Made by a program: the position numbers and the translations under genes
The notes under the pieces: generated by a model
Told to the model about the DNA's origin: nothing
Seen by the model: the letters and a program-made list of their open reading frames with translations, nothing else
The model's database searches: none
Source: Plantibacter elymi (nom. nud.)
GTDB lineage: Bacteria > Actinomycetota > Actinomycetes > Actinomycetales > Microbacteriaceae
Direction: 5' to 3'
NCBI RefSeq assembly: GCF_900177795.1
Contig: NZ_FXWJ01000002.1
Coordinates: 434,001-498,000, forward strand
DNA: 64,000 nt
Shown here: positions 8,157-16,705 of the stretch, one piece after another
Position numbering within the stretch: the first letter of the stretch is position 1
How the letters are laid out: every line of letters begins with the position of its first letter

Positions 8157-11100
8157 TGGGTGCGTGGCAGGATCGCTAGGCAAGCGCCCCGGACCGGGCT
8201 TCTGGAAGGCACGAGCTGCCTCGGCATTGCCTGCGCCATTGAGGGCGCCGATCGAGGCGTGGATCCTTCAGCCAGACCGAGGATCCTACGAGAAGCTCCT
8301 GGACCACGCAGAACGGGCACTCACCGAGCCCGGCGACGAGGTGGTGCCAAGCTCTCTAACCGGACCAACGCGTGAAGCAATGACCAAAATCCTAGAGCGG
8401 CTCACTCAGGACCTGCATGGGCCTGAGGGGGGCCAAGTTCGCACAGACGCGCTCTCCAACGGACCAGCATGGTCAGCGCGCTTCGTTCAAGCACCTGAAC
8501 TCATTGGAACCGTGCTCGATCAAGAAGAGGACCTACGTGGATACTCGCAGGCCTTCGCGGCCGTCCTGGCTAACGGAGTACGAGACTGGTTTACGGCCGA
8601 GCCTGCAACCCTCGCCGAGGGAGTCGGGGCTCTAATACGCGGGCAAACCCTCGCAGCGGACGACACCGCATCGGCGCGAGCCTCTCTACTGGCGTTCACT
8701 CGCATCGAGAGAGACTCCGAGCGAATGCTGGAATCAATTGGCGCGGAGTTCGCGGGGGTCAGGGAATCTCCGGACGAACCGCACCCGTTGTTCGTGCATA
8801 GGGAGCTGCAATCACGGATCGTCGATCACATCATGTCCGGTCAGACGGATCCACTGATCGTGGCAGGCGAGGCCGGTTTTGGAAAGACGAGTCTGCTGTG
8901 GGGAACCGCGCGCGAACTCGCAGCCACGTTGACGCATCGGCCGATTCTTGTTTCCGCTGCGTTGCTTGCCGGGGTGGCAAAGCCCGGCGAGGAACGAGCA
9001 ACTCGTGGTGACATCGTCGCCTATGCGGAATCCATCGCTTCGCAAGCTTCGAAGCCGGTGGTACTTCTGGACACAGCAGATCTCCTGTTGCACTCGTCTG
9101 CCTCCGTACTCGCAACTATCGAGCTGGTCGAAGAATTGCGAACCCTACGAGTTGCGATAATCCTCGCAGTGAGACCTGCGGAAGCGGAAAAGCTTCCTTC
9201 GCAGATCAAGCGCGTGATCGTCGAGCGCTACTCAGAACGCGAGCTGGGATCGGCGGTCCGATCCCTAGCCTCCCGGTATCTCCCAGATCATGCTCCAGAG
9301 AACCTCGTCGACCTCATTAAACAGGCTCATGTGCGCCAGCTTCCTGTGCTTGAGGTCCTACAGTCGCCGCTGCTACTCCGTCTACTTTTCGAACTGAGTG
9401 ACGGACTGACGCCTTCCATGGATATGGACGTGACAAGCCTCTACCGGCGATACTGGCGCGATCGCATCGAGACAGACAAACGAGATAGGGACACCCAACC
9501 AACTCCGTCTGAGGACCTCACCACTATGGCATGTAGGGTCGGACTGGCCATGCTCGCTGAAGGAAGCCCCGATGTCGAGGTAGATCTGCTGCTGGAAACC
9601 ACCATTCAAGTTGCATTCTCGGCAGACGTTATTCAACCCTCGGAAGCCCTTCAAGCGTTGATAGGCAGAGGAACACTGTTGCGAGTCGCCGACCGTATAC
9701 GTTTTTTCCACCAGACTCTTTTCGAGTTCGCCGCGGCTCAAGCACTACTCCGCCGGCCGAACCCCGAGGCGGAGCTCGAGAGATTACTACTGCATGTACT
9801 GCACCAACCGCTTGATTTGTTCGTGGGCGCCGTGTTGGAACAATTTCTCATCCTACTTTCTAGCAGCGCCGCGCGACGAGAAGCAGTAACCAAGAGTGTC
9901 AATCGCCTTCTGGACTCTGATGCTCCAACCGCGATCCAGCTTGGAGTTGCGGTATGTGCACACAACTCCGCTCTCGCGGAGCACCTTACTGCGAGGCTAG
10001 AAGCGCTCCCGACGCCCGCGTTGCGCCGCTTCTTGATACTTGCGCCTCAGATCCAGGGCACGGATATCGTCGAAGCCCTCTCGCGGATATGGAACTCGCG
10101 CCGAGGCGAGGTCATGCACGAGTTCATTCGTTGCGTAGGACGCATCGCCCAACGCGATCCACTCACGATGGGTGCGTTGGCGCAGGAGTTGGATCTGATT
10201 GAGGCAATTATCTCCGAAGCCCCGGATACGCTAAGCAACCCTGCCGAAATCTATTACGCCCTATTCGCGCTAACGAAGTCGTGCACACCGTTCGTCCAGA
10301 AGAGTATTCTGCGCATATTTGATGCCGCGCCGGGTTCCGAGCCCCTGATAAAGCTACTTCAGCTGGCAGGCGAACACTGGGAGGCTTTAGGGGGAAACCA
10401 ATTCTATGACCTCCTCGAGATCAAGGTACGACTAGTATTTGACAGCCGAGAAAATAGTCCCACCAGGAGTGTCCGAAATGCACTAGGAATTATTCTCGAC
10501 CTCGAGCGACGGCGGGCGGATCTACTTCCTCTAGAGGAACGCCTGCTGCAGGCGCAACGGCTCCTGGCCAGCGTCGGGTCAGTCGAGAGTTCCATCAAAG
10601 TGGGCGCGGAACTCGTCGCGCTGCAGCTAGAAATCCAGCGCGTTGTTGATGTCCCTCAACTCGAACGCTTTCTCGACGTAGTATTCGAGGTGTCTGCAGC
10701 GTCTGGTCCACCACGCATCGTCGGTCTCTTGATAGCCCCCCTGCTCAGCAGCGAGTCACCTGGGCGAACCCAAGTGATCGACCGGATCCGAGGCGTGCTC
10801 AATCGCGGCCTCCCCAGCCGCGACAATGCCTCGGGCCTGACGAACGAACAGCATTGGGCCATCGCTGTGAGGCGGTCACTGATCGACCAACGCGTTTTGC
10901 CCGACGTAGCTGCCGAATGCCTAACTGGTGTAGATGGGTCGGATCATCTTGCTTTCTGGCTCGCTCCGGACTTCGGTCTGCCAATCCTTCCTGTAGCCGC
11001 CACTGGCGGCCACAGCGGCGCCATACTCGCCGTGGAGAGCATTACGGAGGATCCGAGTCTGCTAGACGCATCCGCAAAGCGGACCTACCTCGAGCGCGCC

Positions 11101-12045
11101 ACCCAACACTCGAACGTCGATGTCAAAGTAGCTCGTTCCGCTGTTTCGATCGCGCTCGCTGGTGATGTTGTCGGCTCCCTCCAAGAGATGGCTCGGCAAC
11201 CTGGGTGTTTCAGCTCTCTTGAAGCAAGTCGACCGGAGATCGAGTCGGCGATCGCCAAACACATCGCTGGCAATGACAGCATGCAGAGGCACGGAGTAAC
11301 GCTGTGGGAGAGTTTCCAAAATATGGGCATTCTCTCGCCTGGTGTCGACGAACTATCGTCCGCCGTATCTATCGTGCGCAGCGACATCGACAAGGCTCGC
11401 TTGACGCGCATGACCGCAATAGTTGTTCGAAACGACCCCGCTCAGGCCCACAAGGCCATGAAGTGGCTAAACGAATCTGACCTACCCCGTGGCCGAGCAT
11501 TGCTCGACGCTCAGAAGTCGGTGCACCGAGCAATCATCGGTTCACATGGGCCGATGAACGACTGGCCAACGCTGCTCGATTTGTCGTTTCAGCCTCGACT
11601 ATCCGGCAGCGCATCAGTGGAGCCATCAATGCTCCACGACGCTAGCACATTTATTCGGCGCCACTTGGAAACGGGAGCAATCCAAGACTGCTTGGCAGCC
11701 TTCCTGGACGTGTGCAAGTCGATATCTGACTTACCTGTCAGTCGGAAGCAGAGAAGTAAACTCGCCACCGTCTTCCATGGAGTAGGCATCAGCATTATCA
11801 GCCGGGCTTCAGTTTCACATGTCGGCGTCCTCATGAGCCGACTCGATGAGGTTCCGCGGACCCTCGCGGAGGTAGTTGTGCGATCAGCTCTATTGGCACC
11901 AACGGGACGATCCGCGGTCGAACACGCCCTGTCCGATCGCCTTCTCCCGCCAGATATTGCTCAATACGCTGCGCTGAAATTGAACACTTTGCCGCGGGAG
12001 GCTGGAAGCGGGTCTATGCCAGCTATTCTCGATTTTGCCCGCTGA
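8152..12045 (+). CDS. Large STAND/NACHT-like P-loop NTPase, candidate defence protein
   Basis: About 1,297 residues. The N-terminal 230 or so residues match nothing I recognise and show no nuclease or TIR motif. A P-loop (GEAGFGKTS) follows near residue 240, and a Walker B-like strand (PVVLLDTADLLL) near 301-312. Near 516-532 comes RFFHQTLFEFAAAQALL, a signature typical of the helical region after NACHT and STAND NTPase cores. The remaining 770 or so residues look all-helical, possibly HEAT/ARM-like, and would be the sensor. Codon use is visibly AT-richer than the flanking genes (ATA, CTA and AGA codons are frequent), which points to separate acquisition. The frame is open back to 7840, but that stretch includes the terminator. 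ATG 8152 or GTG 8164 is the likely start; a TATGCT box at 8151-8156 would favour leaderless GTG. Such proteins often act in anti-phage immunity; that role is inferred. Confidence 0.72.
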   Translation: MLGCVAGSLGKRPGPGFWKARAASALPAPLRAPIEAWILQPDRGSYEKLLDHAERALTEPGDEVVPSSLTGPTREAMTKILERLTQDLHGPEGGQVRTDALSNGPAWSARFVQAPELIGTVLDQEEDLRGYSQAFAAVLANGVRDWFTAEPATLAEGVGALIRGQTLAADDTASARASLLAFTRIERDSERMLESIGAEFAGVRESPDEPHPLFVHRELQSRIVDHIMSGQTDPLIVAGEAGFGKTSLLWGTARELAATLTHRPILVSAALLAGVAKPGEERATRGDIVAYAESIASQASKPVVLLDTADLLLHSSASVLATIELVEELRTLRVAIILAVRPAEAEKLPSQIKRVIVERYSERELGSAVRSLASRYLPDHAPENLVDLIKQAHVRQLPVLEVLQSPLLLRLLFELSDGLTPSMDMDVTSLYRRYWRDRIETDKRDRDTQPTPSEDLTTMACRVGLAMLAEGSPDVEVDLLLETTIQVAFSADVIQPSEALQALIGRGTLLRVADRIRFFHQTLFEFAAAQALLRRPNPEAELERLLLHVLHQPLDLFVGAVLEQFLILLSSSAARREAVTKSVNRLLDSDAPTAIQLGVAVCAHNSALAEHLTARLEALPTPALRRFLILAPQIQGTDIVEALSRIWNSRRGEVMHEFIRCVGRIAQRDPLTMGALAQELDLIEAIISEAPDTLSNPAEIYYALFALTKSCTPFVQKSILRIFDAAPGSEPLIKLLQLAGEHWEALGGNQFYDLLEIKVRLVFDSRENSPTRSVRNALGIILDLERRRADLLPLEERLLQAQRLLASVGSVESSIKVGAELVALQLEIQRVVDVPQLERFLDVVFEVSAASGPPRIVGLLIAPLLSSESPGRTQVIDRIRGVLNRGLPSRDNASGLTNEQHWAIAVRRSLIDQRVLPDVAAECLTGVDGSDHLAFWLAPDFGLPILPVAATGGHSGAILAVESITEDPSLLDASAKRTYLERATQHSNVDVKVARSAVSIALAGDVVGSLQEMARQPGCFSSLEASRPEIESAIAKHIAGNDSMQRHGVTLWESFQNMGILSPGVDELSSAVSIVRSDIDKARLTRMTAIVVRNDPAQAHKAMKWLNESDLPRGRALLDAQKSVHRAIIGSHGPMNDWPTLLDLSFQPRLSGSASVEPSMLHDASTFIRRHLETGAIQDCLAAFLDVCKSISDLPVSRKQRSKLATVFHGVGISIISRASVSHVGVLMSRLDEVPRTLAEVVVRSALLAPTGRSAVEHALSDRLLPPDIAQYAALKLNTLPREAGSGSMPAILDFAR

Positions 12046-12223
12046 ACCTTGTCGAGGGCTGCCCGAAAATTTCGGCCACTCCATGGAAGCCGAGTGCAGT
12101 CAATAGAAAGCCCGCCGATCTGCGCGACTCAGACTCTATCGACGATAGCTACATGCGAACCTGCCAGTGACACCGTCTTCTCTACAGAGCAGAATATACT
12201 AGCGGCCGGCTGCGGCGTCCGCG

Positions 12224-15200
12224 TTATACTACACGCCGCGGCAGTTGCGCAATATTCAGAGGGTGCGCTTGCTGCGGGTCGTTTTCGCGGTTCAGTCCTA
12301 GAAGATCCCAGGCGTCGGTACCCGTCACGGAAACACCGCGCGCTCCGGAACGTCGCGTTGTGCCTCGGACAAGCATGTAGTGCGTCTGGAAGACTCCTGA
12401 GCCGATCTGTTCCTGGACATCGTGGAAGAAGACGACGTTTGAGACCGGACCGGTGCCATCGTCAAGGGAGACGAAGACAACGCGCTTACCCCCGCGCATC
12501 GGTGGCGTGTTCGTTGCTCGGCGGACGCCGGCGATGAGGACCTCCGTTCCTCCGGGAAGGTCCACGAGATCCCGCGCCGGCGTGACGCCCAGCTCCCGGA
12601 AGAGGGGATAGAACCGTTCCATCTGGTGGCGGTTCACGGCCAGGCGCATCTCTTGCAGTTCGAGGTCGGTCTGGGTCCGTCCGCGTAGCTCGAGCGAGGT
12701 GATAGTGCTGCGCTCTGGAACGGGTAGGTCGAGTTCGAACGCGAGCTGTTCATCTGCGATGAGCTGGGCGCTCGTGGTCACTCCAGCGAGGTGAGCGAGG
12801 AGTTCGTGGCGTCGTCTTGGTATGTAGTCGATGAACGCGTCGAGTGCGCCGACGCGTGCCAGCGCCTCGAAGGTGCGGCGGCGTGGGCGGACTCGGTCAC
12901 GGAAGTCCTGAAGCGATGAGAATGGCTGGTGTCTCGCGATGCGGGCTCGTTCCTTCTCGGTGCTCCCCTTCATCTCGACGAGCGACATTCGCACGCCGAG
13001 TCGGCCGTCGGGTGCGATCTCGACGACGTACTCAAGCCCTGAGCGCTGCACATCAATCGGCAGGACTGGCACGTCGAGGTGGCGCGCTTCCGCGAGGATG
13101 AGATCCTTCGGCCACATCCCCGGGTCATGAGTGAGGAGCCCGGCCATGAACTCGGCAGGGTGATGCCGCTTCAACCAGGCCGACTGGAACGTCGGCAGCG
13201 CGAAGGCCGCTCCATGCGCCTTCGCGAACCCGAACGAGCCGAAGCCGGCGAGGATCGTCCAGGCCTTGTCGATCACGGCGGGCCGGAACCCGCGTGCCAT
13301 CGCACGGTCCCGCACGAACGCCTCGATGCCCGCGAGACGTCCGCGGTCCGCAAGCTGTCGGCGGATGACGTCAGCGGGTCCGAGACCGCAGCCGGTGAGT
13401 TCGTCGATGATCCGCATGACCTGCTCGTGGAACACGACCACGCCGCGCGTCTCTCGGAGAATGGGCCGCAGTCTCGGGTCGATGTAGTCGGGCATCGTCT
13501 CACCGTGCCGAACCTGGAGGTATTGCAGCGGCATGTTGTTCTGCATCGGTCCGGGACGGAAGAGCGAGATCTCCACGGTGAGGTCGTTGAAGACCTCCGG
13601 CTGCAGCTTGCCGACCAGTTCCATCTGCCCCGGCGACTCGAGCTGGAAGACACCGAGCGTGCGCGTGGAACGCAGGAGTTCATACGTGGGTTCATCGTCG
13701 AGCGGCAGGGCATCGAGTTCGATGGTCTCGCCGGTCAACCGTTCGTGCTCACTGACGGCGTGGGCCATGGCCGACTGCATCCGCACGCCGAGGATGTCGA
13801 GCTTGATGAGGCCCATGTTGTCCATGTCGTGCTTGTCGTACTGCGACATCGGAAGGCCCATGCCCGACAGCTGCGTCGGCGTGCGGTTGAGCAGGGACGT
13901 ATCGGACAGAATGACACCGCAGGGGTGGACGCTGATGTGGCGCGGCAGGCGATCGAGACGCTCGGTGACGTCCACGAGCAGGTCGAGTTCGCGGGACTCG
14001 CGAACCGCGTCGGCGAGGTCGGCCAGCTCTGGCTTGTCGCGGAGGGCGTCGCGGAACTCGCGGGCGTTGAACCGCCACATCTGCTTGGCGATCATGTCGA
14101 TCATCGACTCGTCCATACCGAGAGCGAGACCCGCGTCGCGGACGGCTCCACGCGAGCGGTAGGCGTTGGTCATCGACATGAGCGTGACGCGGTCTGAGCC
14201 GAAGCGAGCGAACACCTCGCGGTAGACGTCGTGTCGGCGGGCGGACTCGACGTCGAGGTCGATGTCGGGCAGGTTGGTGCGTTCGGCCGAGAGGAAGCGT
14301 TCGAAGATGAGCCCGTTGCTGATGGGCTCGACCGACGACGTGTGAAGGGCGTAGTTGAGGACGGACCCGACGCCCGACCCACGTGCCTGAATCCGAATCC
14401 CCATCTCGCGGATGATGTCGGCGACCTTGGCGACCGTCAAGAAGTAGGACGGCATGCCGAGCTGCTCCACGATCCGCATTTCGTGTTCGAGCGCCCGGTG
14501 CGCGTCTTCCAGTGAAGGCATCCCCGGCCGCGTGTACCGTTCATCGACGCCAGCACGCGCCCGCTCCCAGAGCGCCTGATGAGGATCTCCGCTGATGCCA
14601 ATCACCGAGGCCTCCGGCATGCGCGGCTGCTTCCAGCCGACGTCGGACACGGGGTCGAGGGCGCACCGTTCGGCGAGGCGCTCAGTCTCGGTCAGTAGTC
14701 GTTGCACAGCCCCGTCATCGTGTGTACCGGCGCCGACGATCATCCTGGCGATCTGACGCATCTGTTTTGCGGGCTTCAACCAGGCCTGTCCGTTCACCTG
14801 CAGCTCGTTCACGTCGTCGAGCTCTGCCAGCGGACGCAAGAATCTCGCGGCGTCCGCCAAGTCTGCGGTGGCGGCCTCGTCCGGAAGCCCGTATCGAACG
14901 GCGTTGGTGAGCACCGCAGGGATGCCGGCGGACTCCGCGAGGCTGAGCATCCGAGTCGCGGCCGCGACATTGCCCCGCACCCCTTGATCGGTGAGGTGAC
15001 AGACGACCTCGATCACAAGATGACGCGCTGGTAGCCGTTCCCGCCACCGATCGAGGGCCGCACCGGCGCCGGCGTGATCCCGGTGCTCGATCGCTTGCCC
15101 GACATCCGACTCAGGGCCGAGCATTACCGTCAGCGCGGGATCGTCGGCGAGGATCGCGGCGAGTTCATCGCGAAGGATCGCCGGTTTCTCGCGGCGACCA

Positions 15201-15535
15201 TGCGCCGCGCTGACCGTCCGACACAGTTGAGCGAACCCAGCTCCACGATTCTGACCATGCGCGAGCAGGATGATTCGGCCGATCGGTTCCTGATGTTCAT
15301 CGAGGACGGCGAGGTCGGCCCCCAGCCCCGGGGAGATGCCCGCAGCCAGGCACGCTCCGACGTGCTTCGGCCCTCCGTAGAGTCCGTCGCGGTCGGTCAG
15401 GGCGAGGAACGATGCCCCGTCCTCCGCTGCGAGACCGGCCAACGCGGCGCTCGACGTGACGCCGTAGTGCGCAGAGAGATGGGAGGCGACGTGGAGGTGG
15501 GAGAAGCTCACGTCCAGGCGACCGCGAGGGTCCAT
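12224..15535 (-). CDS. dnaE2: Error-prone DNA polymerase III alpha subunit DnaE2
   Basis: 1,103 residues from ATG 15535, which places the PHP-domain motif FSHLHVASHLS near the N-terminus; an upstream extension to 15712 overlaps the DUF6504 gene and is unlikely. The catalytic acidic motif PDIDLDVES is present, followed by the DnaE finger and tau-like regions and a C-terminal OB-fold (VLIAGVRRATNTPPM...). DnaE2 is the translesion polymerase of the actinobacterial mutasome and normally works with ImuA'/ImuB. It overlaps the DUF6504 gene by 28 bases, and both lie downstream of an SOS box. No ImuA or ImuB gene is visible in this window, so the partner must be elsewhere or absent. The polymerase looks intact. 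Confidence 0.9.
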   Translation of the reverse strand: MDPRGRLDVSFSHLHVASHLSAHYGVTSSAALAGLAAEDGASFLALTDRDGLYGGPKHVGACLAAGISPGLGADLAVLDEHQEPIGRIILLAHGQNRGAGFAQLCRTVSAAHGRREKPAILRDELAAILADDPALTVMLGPESDVGQAIEHRDHAGAGAALDRWRERLPARHLVIEVVCHLTDQGVRGNVAAATRMLSLAESAGIPAVLTNAVRYGLPDEAATADLADAARFLRPLAELDDVNELQVNGQAWLKPAKQMRQIARMIVGAGTHDDGAVQRLLTETERLAERCALDPVSDVGWKQPRMPEASVIGISGDPHQALWERARAGVDERYTRPGMPSLEDAHRALEHEMRIVEQLGMPSYFLTVAKVADIIREMGIRIQARGSGVGSVLNYALHTSSVEPISNGLIFERFLSAERTNLPDIDLDVESARRHDVYREVFARFGSDRVTLMSMTNAYRSRGAVRDAGLALGMDESMIDMIAKQMWRFNAREFRDALRDKPELADLADAVRESRELDLLVDVTERLDRLPRHISVHPCGVILSDTSLLNRTPTQLSGMGLPMSQYDKHDMDNMGLIKLDILGVRMQSAMAHAVSEHERLTGETIELDALPLDDEPTYELLRSTRTLGVFQLESPGQMELVGKLQPEVFNDLTVEISLFRPGPMQNNMPLQYLQVRHGETMPDYIDPRLRPILRETRGVVVFHEQVMRIIDELTGCGLGPADVIRRQLADRGRLAGIEAFVRDRAMARGFRPAVIDKAWTILAGFGSFGFAKAHGAAFALPTFQSAWLKRHHPAEFMAGLLTHDPGMWPKDLILAEARHLDVPVLPIDVQRSGLEYVVEIAPDGRLGVRMSLVEMKGSTEKERARIARHQPFSSLQDFRDRVRPRRRTFEALARVGALDAFIDYIPRRRHELLAHLAGVTTSAQLIADEQLAFELDLPVPERSTITSLELRGRTQTDLELQEMRLAVNRHQMERFYPLFRELGVTPARDLVDLPGGTEVLIAGVRRATNTPPMRGGKRVVFVSLDDGTGPVSNVVFFHDVQEQIGSGVFQTHYMLVRGTTRRSGARGVSVTGTDAWDLLGLNRENDPQQAHPLNIAQLPRRVV

Positions 15536-15780
15536 CTGCCCGCGGTGTCGCGGCGGAGGTCGTACCGGGTGGGCTCCTCGTCGCCTCGCGCTGCGTCGAC
15601 CCGCCACGTCTCGATATCGATGCGGGCTGGCGAGGAGTCGCCTGTCCACCAGGCTTGGCGGGAGAACAATGCTTGCGGCTGGCCGACGACTCGGTGTTCG
15701 AACCGTTGCCACACGAACGCCAGCGGATCACCGTCCGCCGCGAGATCAACATCCACTGCTTCGTCAACGATCGTCGCCAT
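15508..15780 (-). CDS. DUF6504 family protein, first gene of the DnaE2 cassette
   Basis: 90 residues. The order of motifs (DPLAFVWQRFEHRV, then WWTG, then ETWRVDAA, then YDLRRDTAGRWTL) matches the DUF6504 family, small proteins often encoded beside translesion polymerases in Actinobacteria. The function is unknown. ATG 15780 is preferred over 15855 because a strong GGAGGT Shine-Dalgarno lies 5 bases upstream of it and the longer version would run across the SOS box. It overlaps dnaE2 by 28 bases, so the two are co-transcribed and probably translationally coupled. DNA-damage induction is expected from the LexA-type palindrome just upstream. Confidence 0.75.
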   Translation of the reverse strand: MATIVDEAVDVDLAADGDPLAFVWQRFEHRVVGQPQALFSRQAWWTGDSSPARIDIETWRVDAARGDEEPTRYDLRRDTAGRWTLAVAWT

Positions 15781-15796
15781 GCCGCACCTCCGAGAT

Positions 15797-15812
15797 TCGA
15801 ACACGTGTTCGA
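15797..15812 (-). promoter_or_regulatory. LexA-binding SOS box for the DUF6504-dnaE2 operon
   Basis: TCGAACACGTGTTCGA is a perfect 16-base palindrome matching the Gram-positive/actinobacterial SOS consensus CGAAC-N4-GTTCG. It lies 17 bases upstream of the DUF6504 start, between its Shine-Dalgarno and the relaxase remnant, where LexA binding would block transcription. Confidence 0.85.
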
Positions 15813-15890
15813 TGAAGCGAGTGTACGTCGTGTCAGCGACAATGGACGAACCCATCTGCCCAAACTGGCGATCACCGACACCCGGAAGCG

Positions 15891-16196
15891 TCAGATACTC
15901 GCTTCGGCTATGGCCCTCGTGCAGGCCGCGCGCTCAAGATCGACCCGCGCCGCGTGTCGACCGGCCTTCGCCGTCGCCTCCGGGGCATCGAGCGCGAGCG
16001 TCCCAGCGATCTGCTCACGGAGCTCGTGGACGCGCGGCGGCAGCACAAGTGTGTTCTGGAGCTTTCCGCGAGTGAGACCGACGTAGATGGCCGCGCCGTT
16101 CACCGCACCCGACGTGCGAGGTCTCACCCTAGGCGACGTGTGCAGTGAACGCGTAGGCCAGGTGAACGTGTTCAGCGATGTAAGCGATCGTCAGAG
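15891..16196 (-). pseudogene. Remnant of a second relaxase/helicase C-terminus
   Basis: The translated fragment (SGAVNGAAIYVGLTRGK, then NTLVLPPRV, then LREQIAGTLALDA, then AARVDLERAA) aligns with the last 75 or so residues of the complete relaxase at 16706-19408. DNA similarity extends to about 16190 (the YASTAHGAQGE region), but part of that segment is missing, so the frame is broken. The two copies differ at many positions, so this is an old duplication or a relic of a related element rather than a recent repeat. It lies between the cargo gene at 16224 and the SOS-controlled cassette and marks a recombination boundary. Confidence 0.8.
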
Positions 16197-16223
16197 TGAT
16201 CGGGTAGACGGGCAGCTTCCGGC

Positions 16224-16487
16224 TTATTGACGATTTCTGGATGCCACAAACTCCGGAAAATCGACCGGACCGATCCCCCCTGGGGCATAGAAGTAATCGA
16301 CAAAAGCGGCGACTTTCGCCTCCAGCTCTTCCGTCGAGAACTCGCTGGATGAGGACGTCGACCCAATGGTGAAACCGTAAGAAGGTTCGCTAGGTCCGTT
16401 GATCCATGAGAAGTCATAGACTCGACGTCCGTCTGATCCTAGGCGCACCTCCAGAGAGAAGCGGTCGCCCTCAACGTCAATCATCAT
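16224..16487 (-). CDS. Hypothetical small protein between the two relaxase ends
   Basis: 87 residues beginning MMIDVEGDRFSLEVRL, with DGRRVYDFSWINGP and a Ser-rich stretch followed by an acidic helix (STEELEAKVAAFVDYFY). It reads like a small folded cytoplasmic protein, perhaps of the immunity-protein type, but no family is recognised. Codon use is less GC-biased than in the relaxase. The Shine-Dalgarno is weak. It lies between the intact relaxase and the duplicated relaxase fragment, so it may have entered at that recombination event. Confidence 0.45.
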   Translation of the reverse strand: MMIDVEGDRFSLEVRLGSDGRRVYDFSWINGPSEPSYGFTIGSTSSSSEFSTEELEAKVAAFVDYFYAPGGIGPVDFPEFVASRNRQ

Positions 16488-16569
16488 TGATCACCACGGT
16501 ACGCCCTCATTGTGAGCGGACACCTCCAGCACGAACAAGTTCGCGTTCTAGTGGACAGCACGTTCAGCG

Positions 16570-16692
16570 TTACAGAAGGAGTTCGTCCGTGTCAGCGGCC
16601 AAGCGACGCTCGTACACGGTGTGGCAGCCGGGCCAACGAGTCTGGGCGAGCGAGACCGTTCGGTGATTGATGCCTGTGGCGATGTACACCAC
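16570..16692 (-). CDS. Possible 40-residue protein directly after the relaxase
   Basis: A GTG-started frame begins 13 bases after the relaxase stop and ends at 16570. It reads VYIATGINHRTVSLAQ followed by a Cys/His-containing segment and an acidic tail (AADTDELLL), which looks protein-like rather than random. There is no recognised domain and no strong ribosome-binding site. It could be a downstream small gene of the relaxase transcript or a chance frame. Confidence 0.3.
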   Translation of the reverse strand: MVYIATGINHRTVSLAQTRWPGCHTVYERRLAADTDELLL

Positions 16693-16705
16693 AAGCTCGC
16701 GTCTT

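Noticed and set aside
13079-14197. Plus-strand frames inside dnaE2
   Set aside because: They are antisense to an intact polymerase and show no domain or ribosome-binding site.
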